A DNA stretch of 64,000 nt from positions 1-64,000 of the forward strand of contig NZ_VCQN01000001.1 in the NCBI RefSeq assembly GCF_005938125.1, given 5' to 3'. Every line of letters starts with the position of its first letter. Within the stretch, counting starts at the first letter, position 1. The DNA comes from Bacillus sp. BHET2. GTDB lineage: Bacteria > Bacillota > Bacilli > Bacillales > Bacillaceae_B. This document shows positions 1 to 8,458 of the stretch, in pieces. Below the pieces are notes generated by a model. That model had not been told where the DNA came from. It did not search any database and saw nothing but the letters and a program-made list of their open reading frames with translations. The translations under genes were made by a program, and so were the position numbers.

Positions 1-20
1 CGGTTTAATTGACGGGATCT

Positions 21-125
21 AAGTCCCACGGGGGCGGACGTTCTACCCTGGCTACTGTTATAATAAGGCCATATAAAAAATGGTCAACCAGAAAAATCTA
101 ACATTCTGGTTAACCTTATAATACG
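21..125. repeat. 105-bp dispersed repeat, copy A
   Basis: Nearly identical to 14115-14220. Both begin AAGTCCCACGGGGGCGGACG and end CTTATAATACGA. The second half (82-115) is a hairpin with arms GGTCAACCAGAA and TTCTGGTTAACC that could act as a terminator. The first half is GC-richer than its surroundings and may be the tail of a gene or an insertion-element end; I cannot identify it. Confidence 0.8.
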
Positions 126-238
126 AAAGGGGGCGATTGCAGCACAGTGATTCGCCTTTTATATTATCGAAGTAAGCATTTCAGGAGTTAATTTATTGAT
201 AACATTAGACGGTAATAGTACATAAATGGGGGGTAACA

Positions 239-712
239 ATGAATATCCGAATAGTGAAAGGGTCAGATTATTATACCTTAGCACCACTTATAAATGAGTG
301 GTGGGGTGGAAGGAATATGTCTGATATGTTACCAAAATTATTTTTTGACCATTTTAAAAATACAAGTTTTATTGCGGAAAAAAATGGGGAAATTGTAGGC
401 TTTCTAATAGGATTTCTATCCCAATCTCAACCTAAGGAGTCCTATATTCACTTTGTAGGAGTTCATCCTGAATTTAGAAAACACAATATTGGGAAAGAAC
501 TATATAATCAATTCATTAATGTAGTAAAACAAAATGGACGTAACATTGTCCGGTGTGTAACATCTCCTGTTAACAAAGTTTCGATTGCTTATCACACTAA
601 GATGGGATTCGAGATTGAAGAAGGCGATAAAAAAATTGATGGCGTCTACGTTAATACTAATTATGATGGATTAAATCAAGACAGGGTATTATTTATAAAA
701 CATCTGGAATAA
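239..712 (+). CDS. GNAT family N-acetyltransferase
   Basis: A 157-aa protein with the GNAT fold pattern: an N-terminal IRIVKGSDYYTLAPL strand-helix, a central strand IHFVGVHPEFRKHNIGKEL that carries the acetyl-CoA pyrophosphate loop (R-K-H-N-I-G-K, about residues 80-87), and a C-terminal AYHTKMGFEIEEG typical of motif B. It would transfer an acetyl group from acetyl-CoA to an amine; the substrate is not evident. The start is preceded by GGGGGG about 6 bases upstream. It stands alone in the island, and two 26-bp palindromic elements follow its stop codon. Confidence 0.85.
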   Translation: MNIRIVKGSDYYTLAPLINEWWGGRNMSDMLPKLFFDHFKNTSFIAEKNGEIVGFLIGFLSQSQPKESYIHFVGVHPEFRKHNIGKELYNQFINVVKQNGRNIVRCVTSPVNKVSIAYHTKMGFEIEEGDKKIDGVYVNTNYDGLNQDRVLFIKHLE

Positions 713-725
713 TTATGATTTCTTC

Positions 726-751
726 TTCAACTATTGGGGGCCATAACTTAA
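726..751 (+). repeat. 26-bp palindromic element
   Basis: Reads TTCAACTATT-GGGGGC-CATAACTTAA, a member of the island's 26-bp family (consensus arms TTCAACTAAAG and CTTTAATGGAA around a G-rich centre). It begins 14 bp after the GNAT stop codon. Confidence 0.6.
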
Positions 752-782
752 GATAAGCAAATTGATCCGGCAGTTACCCTTC

Positions 783-808
783 TTCAATTATTGGGCAGGT
801 TAATGGAA
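783..808 (+). repeat. 26-bp palindromic element
   Basis: TTCAATTATTGGGCAGG followed by TTAATGGAA. Second family member in the same intergenic space; the 3' arm is identical to that of the copies at 2101 and 22771. Confidence 0.6.
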
Positions 809-942
809 TAAGACAGTATTTAAAAAGGGGGAAAATAATTGTTTAATATATTCAACTTTATATAACCGTTAATAAGGGGTCCGCCCTCCAGAAGTGAAGC
901 TAATTATACTCACTAATAAATCATAAATGGAGGTCATTTAAT

Positions 943-2088
943 ATGAATGGACAAAGAAGCAAAGAATTAGATAAGGTATTAGATTTCTTAGAACAAAATA
1001 GGCTATTTAATGGAGTTGTGCTTTTATCCGAGGAAGGCAAACCATTTTACAAGAGAGCGTTAGGGAAGAGAACTATCTCAGAACAACATTCCCATAATTC
1101 GGTCTTTGAAATCGCCTCAATTTCAAAGAGCTTTACAGCAATGGCAATTATGATACTAATTGAAGAAGAAAAACTAAAATTAGACGATAATCTAAAAGCG
1201 TTTTTCCCTTATCTTCCATACCAAAACATCACAATTAAAAATATGCTAAATCACACCTCTGGATTGCCTGATTATATGGAATGGTTTGAGACAGAGGGTA
1301 ACTGGGACCAAACAAAAATTGCAACAAATATAGATGTAATTAAATTCTTAAAAGACGAAGAGCCTGATGTATTGTTTCAAGTAAATGAAAAGTGGGAGTA
1401 TTGTAATACAGGGTATGTATTGCTGGCAGAAATCATAGAAATGGTTTCAAAAATGGAGTATGGAGAATTCTTAAAGACAAGAATATTCGAACCGTTAAAT
1501 ATGATGAATACATCAACACATTCTCAATTCCTAGATGATGAAATTGAATATTTTTCGTTAGGGTATATCTACGATTGGGAACAGGATTTGTATAGACTTC
1601 CGAATGAAATCGAAGAGCATAAATATGTGTATTTCCTCGACGGAGTTAAAGGGGATGGAGGTATAAAATCAACCGTTGATGATTTACTAAAGTGGGAGCA
1701 TTCTATATATAATAATGAGTTGGTATCAGAACAATCAAAGGAAATTATTATTAACCCAAATTATCTTAACGGAGATGCTTCCATTAAATATTGTCCTGGT
1801 TTGCACAAGGACTTGGGAGGATATGGTCTTGGATGGAAAATTGAAGACCATCCTCAATATAAAAAGATTGTACTTCACGATGGATATTGGGCAGGGTATT
1901 GTTCAGGTTTAATTAGTTACAAAGATTGTGACAAAGCTATCATTATGCTAAGCAACCTTGATTTTACCACTGATGAATTAAACAAGATTCCGCATTTGTT
2001 AACCCTCACCTTAGAGAAAGTTTTGTTTGGTGGAGAAGCAGAACTGCAAGAGTTTGAGCAATTAATTAAACCTACTTATGTAGAATAA
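943..2088 (+). CDS. Serine hydrolase, class C beta-lactamase / penicillin-binding fold
   Basis: A 381-aa protein of the beta-lactamase (AmpC/esterase EstB-like) family. The nucleophile motif SxxK is S59-I-S-K62 (context FEIASISKSF) and the YxN motif is Y153-C-N155. The third motif is probably LHDGYWAGY near residue 310, where HDG replaces the usual KTG or H-G. There is no signal peptide, so it is probably a cytoplasmic esterase or peptidase and not a secreted beta-lactamase; this is an inference. Start ATG with GGAGGTC 8 bases upstream. A 26-bp palindromic element and a strong terminator hairpin follow. Confidence 0.85.
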   Translation: MNGQRSKELDKVLDFLEQNRLFNGVVLLSEEGKPFYKRALGKRTISEQHSHNSVFEIASISKSFTAMAIMILIEEEKLKLDDNLKAFFPYLPYQNITIKNMLNHTSGLPDYMEWFETEGNWDQTKIATNIDVIKFLKDEEPDVLFQVNEKWEYCNTGYVLLAEIIEMVSKMEYGEFLKTRIFEPLNMMNTSTHSQFLDDEIEYFSLGYIYDWEQDLYRLPNEIEEHKYVYFLDGVKGDGGIKSTVDDLLKWEHSIYNNELVSEQSKEIIINPNYLNGDASIKYCPGLHKDLGGYGLGWKIEDHPQYKKIVLHDGYWAGYCSGLISYKDCDKAIIMLSNLDFTTDELNKIPHLLTLTLEKVLFGGEAELQEFEQLIKPTYVE

Positions 2089-2100
2089 GCGAGAGCGATA

Positions 2101-2126
2101 TTCCGTTAAAGGGGGCTTTAATGGAA
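2101..2126 (+). repeat. 26-bp palindromic element
   Basis: TTCCGTTAAAG-GGGG-CTTTAATGGAA; near-perfect arms. It begins 13 bp after the serine hydrolase stop codon. Confidence 0.75.
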
Positions 2127-2140
2127 TAGAGCTACAAAAA

Positions 2141-2177
2141 AGGCCAAGAGCAATTTATAATGCTCTTGGCCTCTTTT
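2141..2177. terminator. Rho-independent terminator of the serine hydrolase
   Basis: Arms AGGCCAAGAGCA (2141-2152) and TGCTCTTGGCCT (2161-2172) pair perfectly over 12 bp with an 8-nt AT loop, followed by CTTTTC. The hairpin and the next 45 bp recur at 24648-24785. Confidence 0.75.
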
Positions 2178-2195
2178 CATATACTTTTTCATCAA

Positions 2196-2220
2196 GCCAC
2201 ACTTAAGTTGTCTCGGAACA
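2196..2220 (-). repeat. Single-unit copy of the 20-bp transposon-end-like repeat
   Basis: GCCACACTTAAG then TTGTCTCGGAACA matches the last unit of the four-unit array at 24700-24785. Read on the minus strand it starts TGTTCCGAGACAACTTAAG. Confidence 0.6.
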
Positions 2221-2282
2221 ACGACTATTTTTAAGTTGTTTTTTTACCTATCAAAAATTTTAAGTTTGAATTTTTGAATAAA

Positions 2283-2312
2283 AATAACTCCGGACTAATA
2301 CCGGAGTTATTG
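2283..2312. other. Stem-loop (inverted repeat)
   Basis: AAATAACTCCGG and CCGGAGTTATT flank a 7-nt loop. There is no clear U-tract, so terminator function is uncertain. Confidence 0.5.
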
Positions 2313-2362
2313 AAAGGAGTAATTATCCTGATGTTGGGACTATAATAACCAAATAACATTTT

Positions 2363-2600
2363 AATTATTTATGTTATAACTTAAATACGCATGTCATAAC
2401 TTTAATAGCCTTTAACAGGAACACAACAAGAGGAGGATAGTCTCTAAATATAGCAATTTATCTATGCGTGAAATAGTAATTAACGCAACTAACTAGATAA
2501 ATAAAAAACGCCAAGGATGCCTTAAAGGAAGGGATCCTTGGCGTTTTTCGTTATTACACATGTTACCCAGTAAATTCCCATTAACGACAAAATAGTTGAC
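2363..2600. repeat. ~240-bp repeat with terminator hairpin, copy 1
   Basis: Related to 6963-7190 (copy 2). The best-conserved block (2461-2590) runs from CTATGCGTGAAATAGTAATT through a hairpin with arms ACGCCAAGGAT and ATCCTTGGCGT (2507-2547, with flanking A- and T-tracts, so a bidirectional terminator) to CCCATTAACGA. The upstream part has spaced GTTATAAC / GTCATAAC boxes. With copy 2 it brackets the aminolevulinate synthase module. Confidence 0.7.
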
Positions 2601-2980
2601 ATTCAAACTCACGGCTTTAATTACGATTTTGATCGGAAACATTTTCACGACGCCCATTATCAAAACGATTAATACACTTTGCATCTACATCTTTATTACC
2701 TTAAGGAAAATACGCATTAACAAAAACTAGTTGAGTTTTTTCTGAAACGTATTTTCATCTTGATTATAAAATTATTCTAATCAAACTTTTTTTCAAACAT
2801 AAAGCATTGTCCAATTATTATCACAAAATTATAAAATGAATTTCCAGTAATTTATTATGTCTTCTATCCCTTGGCATCATAAGCAATTAGACGCACAACT
2901 CATACATGATGAATAACCATATAGAATAACCTATAAAATTAATCTGAATATTTTTCATTATTTCAGTATTGCATTTCAGG

Positions 2981-3008
2981 TTGACATCTTACGAATTATT
3001 GGTATTAT
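2981..3008 (+). promoter_or_regulatory. Candidate sigma-A promoter of the aminolevulinate synthase operon
   Basis: TTGACA at 2981-2986 and TATTAT at 3003-3008 with a 16-bp spacer, in the otherwise gene-free AT-rich stretch 2600-3140. It leaves a leader of about 125 nt before the ATG. Confidence 0.5.
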
Positions 3009-3140
3009 TGTATTCGAATTCCAAGTTAAATTTTTGAAATTAAATTCCTGTTCTATTCTGTTAATTTACTTATCAATATTTTTATCTTGAATGAATTAAT
3101 AGAATTGAATAAAAAGGTAAAAATCAATGGAGGTTAAATT

Positions 3141-4373
3141 ATGTATGAGGAAATTATTAACGAAAAGTTAAATAGTTTAAAGAAGAGTGGACAGTATCGT
3201 GACTTTATCACTATTAATCGTATGAGTGGCCAATATCCTTTAGCCCAATTAAACGGAAATGAGAATGGTAAACCTGTAGTTGTTTGGTGTAGTAACGACT
3301 ATCTAGGAATGTCCCAACATCCTGCAGTAACTGAGGCTATGCATGATGCAATTAAGATGTATGGTGCTGGTTCAGGTGGATCTCGTAATATTGGAGGGAC
3401 GCATTATCAATATGCCCAACTAGAATCGGCTCTAGCTGAATGGCATGGCAAAGAATCGGCTCTTGTTTTCCCTACTGGTTATGGTTCAAATGATGCAACG
3501 TTACAATGCTTATTAAGACTATTTCCCAATTGTATCGTTTTTTCAGATGAACGTAATCATGCCTCTATTATTAATGGAATTCGAAGTACTAAAGTTGAGA
3601 GATCTGTATTTAAACATAATAATGTGGAGCATTTAAAAGAATTACTAGCTGCCCAGCCACTTGACCGTCCAAAAATAATTGCTTTTGAATCAGTTTACTC
3701 AATGGATGGAGATATTTCACCAATTGAAGAAATTGTAACTCTTGCTAAAAAGTATAATGCTCTTACTTTTCTAGATGAGGTACATGCAATTGGCATGTAT
3801 GGACCTAGAGGAGCAGGTATTGCTGCAGAACTAGGCATTGCTGACAAAGTAGATTTTATTCAAGGTACTATGGCCAAATCGATTGGAATAATAGGTGGGT
3901 ATATTACTGCTTCAGCTTCACTAATTGATGCTGTTCGTTCTTTTGCATCAGGATTTATTTTCACCACTTCATTACCTCCAGCAGTGGTAGCTGCTTGTCA
4001 TGCTAGTGTTGAGCATTTGAAGTCATCTGATCAAGAGAGAATCGCTTTACAAGACAAGACAAAAGATTTAAGAGAAAATCTTACTAAATCAGGTATTCCA
4101 ATAATGGATTCTAGTGAAACACACATTCTTCCAATTTTAATCGGAGATGCAAAGAAATGTAAAAAAGCTGCTAAAAGATTACTCGAGGAACATCATATAT
4201 ACATACAACCTATTAATTCTCCAACAGTAGATGTTGGTACAGAGCGTTTTAGAGTTAATGTTACACCTAACCATACTGAGGAACAGATACTACATTTAAC
4301 AGATGCTTTAAAAGAAGTTTTCACTCATTTTGATATTCCTTTTTCAGATAGAAAAGAATTATCATACTTATGA
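3141..4373 (+). CDS. hemA: 5-aminolevulinate synthase-like PLP enzyme (alpha-oxoamine synthase family)
   Basis: A 410-aa fold-type I PLP enzyme that would condense glycine with an acyl-CoA, most likely succinyl-CoA to give 5-aminolevulinate. Visible family blocks: GQYRDF near residue 20 (acceptor arginine), VWCSNDYLGMSQHP, GAGSGGSRNIGGTH near 75-90, FSDERNHASIINGIR, FESVYSMDGD, FLDEVHAIGMYGPRGAG, the PLP-lysine strand GTMAKSIGIIGGYI and FIFTTSLPP. The C-terminal IYIQPINSPTVDVGTERFR is characteristic of aminolevulinate synthase and less so of KBL or BioF. The SxN in GGSRN replaces the usual TxN. Bacilli normally make aminolevulinate by the glutamyl-tRNA route, so this gene is unexpected. Its stop overlaps the ATG of the exporter gene. 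KBL or another oxoamine synthase is the alternative. A GGAGG site precedes the ATG. The symbol reflects the alpha-proteobacterial name, not Bacillus hemA. Confidence 0.75.
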   Translation: MYEEIINEKLNSLKKSGQYRDFITINRMSGQYPLAQLNGNENGKPVVVWCSNDYLGMSQHPAVTEAMHDAIKMYGAGSGGSRNIGGTHYQYAQLESALAEWHGKESALVFPTGYGSNDATLQCLLRLFPNCIVFSDERNHASIINGIRSTKVERSVFKHNNVEHLKELLAAQPLDRPKIIAFESVYSMDGDISPIEEIVTLAKKYNALTFLDEVHAIGMYGPRGAGIAAELGIADKVDFIQGTMAKSIGIIGGYITASASLIDAVRSFASGFIFTTSLPPAVVAACHASVEHLKSSDQERIALQDKTKDLRENLTKSGIPIMDSSETHILPILIGDAKKCKKAAKRLLEEHHIYIQPINSPTVDVGTERFRVNVTPNHTEEQILHLTDALKEVFTHFDIPFSDRKELSYL

Positions 4374-5281
4374 CAATCTTAATGTACATTTTTTGTTTAT
4401 TAGTTTGGGGACTTAATTTTATTGCCGTAAAGATTCAAGGTACACCTGTAAGTTTAGAGTTATCTTTAACATACCGTTTAATTATGACAGCTATTCTATT
4501 TACTATTCTGGTGTGTTTTCTTAGACCTAAAGGAAAACCTTTGAAAAAAGATGTTCCATTTATTATTGTGTTTGGTGTATGTAATTTTGCATTAAGCTAT
4601 TTATGTCTCTATTATGCGACCATTTTAAGTTCAGCAGCGATAGTTACATTAATATTTTCATTGAAAGTTATTTTAACACCGATTGCTCTTCGGATTTTTT
4701 TGAAAGAACAATTACATTTACGAATCTTAATTGGCGGAATACTTGGTGTGCTAGGTGTTATTGTTGTTATTTATCCAAGTTTAGATAATATTCATGGATT
4801 TAATGATGTAAAAGGAATTCTGATTGCAGTTCTTGGTACCATCATTACTGCCATAGGTGATGCTAGTTCAGCAAGAAATGCGAAGAAAAAAGTAAACCCA
4901 ATCTATGCAAATGCGATTGGGTTTATAGCAGGAGGAATTCTCTTAGGAGCGGTTGTGTACTTTCAAGGACAAGAAGTTAGTCTACCGACATCTATTTCAT
5001 ACTTATCTGCTCTTCTATACCTAACAATATTGGCTTCCTTTGGAGCGTGGCTCTTCTACTTAAAACTTGTAGAGAAAATTGGTGGAGCAAAAAGTGGATA
5101 CATGGTTGCTCTTTTCCCTGCTATTGGAGGAGTAGCTTCAGTAATAATAGGCGAATCTAAAGGATCCATTTACTTGGTAATTGGTTGCTTGTTTAGTTGT
5201 ATAGGTGCTGCTATTGCATTAGGTTTAGGCACGTATTTTCGAAAGGTAATCTTGAATGAGAAAAATTCGGTTAATGTTTAA
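4370..5281 (+). CDS. EamA family (DMT superfamily) transporter
   Basis: A 303-aa membrane protein with about ten hydrophobic segments and two EamA repeats: an N-terminal half starting LLVWGLNFIAVK and a second half around GILIAVLGTIITAIGDASSARN. Members export amino acids and metabolites from the cell. The ATG overlaps the stop of the synthase gene by 4 bp (ATGA), so translation is coupled and it probably exports that enzyme's product or a derivative. That assignment is an inference from context; RhtA, a member of the same superfamily, is known to move 5-aminolevulinate. A terminator follows at 5341. Confidence 0.85.
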   Translation: MTILMYIFCLLVWGLNFIAVKIQGTPVSLELSLTYRLIMTAILFTILVCFLRPKGKPLKKDVPFIIVFGVCNFALSYLCLYYATILSSAAIVTLIFSLKVILTPIALRIFLKEQLHLRILIGGILGVLGVIVVIYPSLDNIHGFNDVKGILIAVLGTIITAIGDASSARNAKKKVNPIYANAIGFIAGGILLGAVVYFQGQEVSLPTSISYLSALLYLTILASFGAWLFYLKLVEKIGGAKSGYMVALFPAIGGVASVIIGESKGSIYLVIGCLFSCIGAAIALGLGTYFRKVILNEKNSVNV

Positions 5282-5340
5282 TTAAAACAAAAGTCTAATT
5301 GTTACAAAAGAGTTGCACCATTTCGGAATCAAAAGCACTC

Positions 5341-5386
5341 AAAAATGAGCGTACATTATGCTTATTATGTACACTCATTTTTTTAA
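5341..5386 (+). terminator. Rho-independent terminator
   Basis: AAAAATGAGCGTACAT pairs with ATGTACACTCATTTTT and is followed by a T-tract; it ends the synthase-exporter operon. Confidence 0.75.
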
Positions 5387-5452
5387 AATTAAACAATCTA
5401 ATAGAAATAAATATATTATTATTAAATTGTCTACTATAGGGAGATAAGCGAA

Positions 5453-6496
5453 ATGGAAATCTTTAAAGGTACGATTCTATTAATAATCGTTTTAGTTTTT
5501 TTCACATTGTTCAGTTATAGAGCTCCAAAAGGAATGAAAGCAATGGGAGCTCTTGCAAGTGCAGCAGTAGCTGCGTTTTTAGTAGAGGCCTTTCAATTGT
5601 ATGTTGGTGGGGATTTATTAGGCATAGGATTTCTTGGCGAAGTTGGAACCGCTGCTGGGGGTATGGGTGGTGTCGCAGCTGCAGCCCTTGTAGCCCTTGC
5701 ATTAGGTGTATCTCCTGTGTATGCGTTGATGCTAGGAATATCTTGTGCTGGTATGGGATTATTACCAGGCTTCATTGCAGGCTATCTCGTATCTTTTATA
5801 GTGAAAAAAATTGAAAGTAAGGTGCCAGCTGGTCTTGATCTTATTGTTACAATCATCGTTGCGGCACCGCTTGTACGATTAATTGCTGTGAATGTAAGTC
5901 CTATAGTAGATGCAACGTTACTCAATATTGGGGGCATAATTGCTGAGACAGCGAACAGTAATCCAATAATAATGGGAATAATTCTTGGTGGGGTGATCAC
6001 AGTTGTAGCGACTGCACCTTTGAGCTCTATGGCACTTACAGCTATGCTTGGGTTAACAGGTCTACCGATGGCAATTGGCGCTTTAGCAGTTTTCGGATCT
6101 TCTTTCATGAACTATGTTTTATTTGATCGAATGAAATTTGGTAATAGAAGAACGACGATTTCGGTTGCAATTGAACCCTTAACACAGGCGGATATCATTT
6201 CCGCAAACCCTATACCTGTTTATGTAACAAACTTTATTGGTGGAGCAGCAGCAGGGATTGTTGTAGCATCGGCCGGCTTAATTAATAATGCACCAGGAAC
6301 GGCAACACCTATTGCAGGTCTTGCTGTGATGTATGGATTTAATGATCCTCTGAAAGTAACGATTACAGCCTTTATTTGTGCAACAGTAGGTGCGCTAAGC
6401 GGACTTCTTGGGTCCATTATTTTTAAAAAATTTAAAATTCGGACTGTATCAGATTTAGAGAAGAAAAATTCGCAACAGGCTAAAGAAGTAGCTTAA
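5453..6496 (+). CDS. PTS_EIIC_2-type membrane permease
   Basis: A 347-aa polytopic membrane protein (about 9-10 hydrophobic segments) rich in Gly and Ala, with VGTAAGGMGGVAAAALVALALG near residue 65 and TAPLSSMALTAMLGLTGLP near 190. It matches my memory of the PTS_EIIC_2 family (Pfam PF13303), membrane proteins resembling sugar-PTS IIC domains but without IIA/IIB partners. No PTS phosphotransfer domain is fused or adjacent, so the substrate and even PTS dependence are unknown. It sits 170 bp behind the exporter, after a terminator, and has its own GGGAG site. Confidence 0.75.
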   Translation: MEIFKGTILLIIVLVFFTLFSYRAPKGMKAMGALASAAVAAFLVEAFQLYVGGDLLGIGFLGEVGTAAGGMGGVAAAALVALALGVSPVYALMLGISCAGMGLLPGFIAGYLVSFIVKKIESKVPAGLDLIVTIIVAAPLVRLIAVNVSPIVDATLLNIGGIIAETANSNPIIMGIILGGVITVVATAPLSSMALTAMLGLTGLPMAIGALAVFGSSFMNYVLFDRMKFGNRRTTISVAIEPLTQADIISANPIPVYVTNFIGGAAAGIVVASAGLINNAPGTATPIAGLAVMYGFNDPLKVTITAFICATVGALSGLLGSIIFKKFKIRTVSDLEKKNSQQAKEVA

Positions 6497-6553
6497 ACGT
6501 CCTATTTTGTTGTAAAACTTGATTCTTTCCAATATAGAAAAAAGAGTGTTGAA

Positions 6554-6577
6554 GAAGGTTAACGGGTGCGTGAACTC
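6554..6577. repeat. Degenerate 26-bp element
   Basis: GAAGGTTAACGGGTGCGTGAAC resembles the copy at 24609 (AACGGGTGCGTTAATC), but the arms are weakly conserved. Confidence 0.35.
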
Positions 6578-6673
6578 ACACTTTGTTTCTTGTTATAAAG
6601 TCAATGGGTTTACTATTTTTATTTTTAATTTTTATACAAAACATATAGGATTCCCTTTACGGAGACAGCTCTT

Positions 6674-6713
6674 AATTTCAAAGCTATATTCGAACGAATA
6701 TAGCTTTGAAATT
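6674..6713. other. Perfect 40-bp palindrome
   Basis: A 19-bp arm (AATTTCAAAGCTATATTCG) and its exact complement are separated by 2 nt. No T-tract follows on either strand, so it is not an ordinary terminator. It lies in the gene-free 6497-7531 stretch. Confidence 0.7.
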
Positions 6714-6962
6714 ACAAGTATAATACTATGTGATATGAATCTTGCAACTGTCCATCAGCAGATAAAACTGACTTAAAAACACGATAGCTCATTTCAAAGT
6801 ATAACTAACACAGTAAAAATCATCACAATGTAAACAGGTATTTAAGTTGTAACATAAACTAACTTTTAATCATCAATATACCGCTCGTTAGTTCAAGTCT
6901 ATAGGAAATATAGTTGTGATATCAGTGATAGCAGAATTAAATTCAATCCCGAAGTAACAACT

Positions 6963-7190
6963 CATGTTATAACATTAATTCAGATATTACAACTTTAATT
7001 CCTTTACACACACAATTAAAGGGGAGCTTTCTCCTTTTTTATAAAACTTTTTAATCTATGCGTGAAATAGTAATTAACGAAACTAACTAAATATATGAAA
7101 AACGCCAAGGATCCTTGATAGGGAGGGAACCTTGGCGTTTTTCGTTCTTACATACGTTACCCTGAAAATTCCCATTAACGAAAAAATCTA
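6963..7190. repeat. ~240-bp repeat with terminator hairpin, copy 2
   Basis: Same layout as 2363-2600: GTTATAAC and ATTACAAC boxes, then CTATGCGTGAAATAGTAATT (from 7056), a hairpin with arms AACGCCAAGG and CCTTGGCGTT (7101-7139), then CCCATTAACGA. The remaining sequence to 7531 shows only a 22-codon open stretch from 7304 (reading MEDITGEVVKFEILG) that may be a gene remnant. Confidence 0.7.
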
Positions 7191-7531
7191 TTCTCCTTAA
7201 ATATTTTTAGAAGGGTTTTGGTAATTATATGGTAAACTAAATATTAGGAGAGTTCGGATATCAAATAACCAATTTAAACTTAACTAACTGAGTTTCGTCT
7301 AATTATGGAGGATATTACTGGAGAAGTTGTCAAGTTTGAAATATTAGGTATTCCAATTAAAAGGCGCTTGTAGAATAAATACGGATTTAAACATGTTCAA
7401 GTAAAGGGCAACCTTTTTTTGTGAAAGTTTTACTTGAGTTTGGCAGTTATTTTTAAAATCATTGTTATTAAGATAAAGTTTTGGATGGTGTGTTTCAATA
7501 ATAGAGTCTTATCATCTAATAGGAGGATAAA

Positions 7532-8458
7532 ATGCTCAAAAAATTCGCAAGACTTTTTCCAATACTCTTTTTTTTATCTACGAGTGTTATCCTCGTATGT
7601 CACTTACCTGCACTAATATTTAAAGATATACCTCCACCCGAGGATAAACCAATGATGCAATTACAAAAATCCATAGGATTTTACCCAGGTAACTTCTATT
7701 CGGAGATAAGAAATACATTGGTTGAAATCATTAATTGGAAAGAAATTTCCTACATTGCACAGGGAACCAATGTCGAGAGAAATGTTTTTCCTTACATAAT
7801 TGAAACCTATACGTACTCTCTTACTCTTTTGTTTGTTTCGTTGTTAATAGCTTTACTGTTTGCTATTACCCTAACAACTTCCACTTTTTATTTCTCCAGC
7901 AAGGCTCAAAAGGCAGTTAAATTTGTTCTAAATTTACTTGAAGCCCTGCCGGATGTGTTTGTTGTTTTTTCGTTACAATTGGGTGCCATTTGGATCTTCA
8001 AGAACACTAGTTTGCTCATTACAGAGCCTTACGCTTTATCAGGTCAAAAAATTTATTTCCTTCCCATCCTTACTCTATCATTGATTCCAACGATTTATTT
8101 ATATAAATCCACGTTAATGATGTATGAGCAGGAATTGAACAAACCTTATGTAGAACTTGGAATTGCTAAAGGATTAGACAAGCTATACATATTACTGCGT
8201 CACATTTTTCCTAATGTATTACTTTCCTTTTTCTATAACCTAAAGTATATCTACCTTATGATGATATCCAACGTGATAATTTTGGAATACATGTATAACA
8301 TTTTCGGCTTATTAAAATTCATGATCAATCACCCAACCTACGAAATAATAACAGTGGGCATTCTTCTACTAACTATTCCACTGTTTGTTGCCTTTTTCTT
8401 AATCGACGCTTTGCTACCCAAAGGAGTGGTTTATTATGATCAAAAAGCTGTTCTATAA
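7532..8458 (+). CDS. ABC transporter permease, DppB/OppB type
   Basis: A 308-aa inner-membrane permease. An N-terminal membrane anchor is followed by an extracytoplasmic region (about residues 30-90) and then about five membrane segments. The cytoplasmic EAA loop reads ELGIAKGLDKLYILLRHIFPN near residues 205-230, as in binding-protein-dependent permeases for peptides or nickel. GGAGGA lies 7 bp upstream of the ATG. The next gene overlaps by 23 bp and encodes the partner permease. No substrate-binding protein and no dedicated ATPase lie in the window, so the substrate is unknown and the pair may be orphaned. Confidence 0.8.
   Translation: MLKKFARLFPILFFLSTSVILVCHLPALIFKDIPPPEDKPMMQLQKSIGFYPGNFYSEIRNTLVEIINWKEISYIAQGTNVERNVFPYIIETYTYSLTLLFVSLLIALLFAITLTTSTFYFSSKAQKAVKFVLNLLEALPDVFVVFSLQLGAIWIFKNTSLLITEPYALSGQKIYFLPILTLSLIPTIYLYKSTLMMYEQELNKPYVELGIAKGLDKLYILLRHIFPNVLLSFFYNLKYIYLMMISNVIILEYMYNIFGLLKFMINHPTYEIITVGILLLTIPLFVAFFLIDALLPKGVVYYDQKAVL

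Noticed and set aside
2493..2684. 63-codon frame on the minus strand
   Set aside because: It reads through the terminator hairpin and repeat; no start signal and no protein-like conservation.
5593..6417. Several long minus-strand frames within the PTS_EIIC_2 gene
   Set aside because: Pro/Ala-rich antisense shadows of a Gly/Ala-rich membrane protein, with no ribosome sites.
6519..6776. 85-codon open frame after the PTS_EIIC_2 gene
   Set aside because: No ribosome site, unlikely composition, and the perfect palindrome at 6674-6713 lies inside it.
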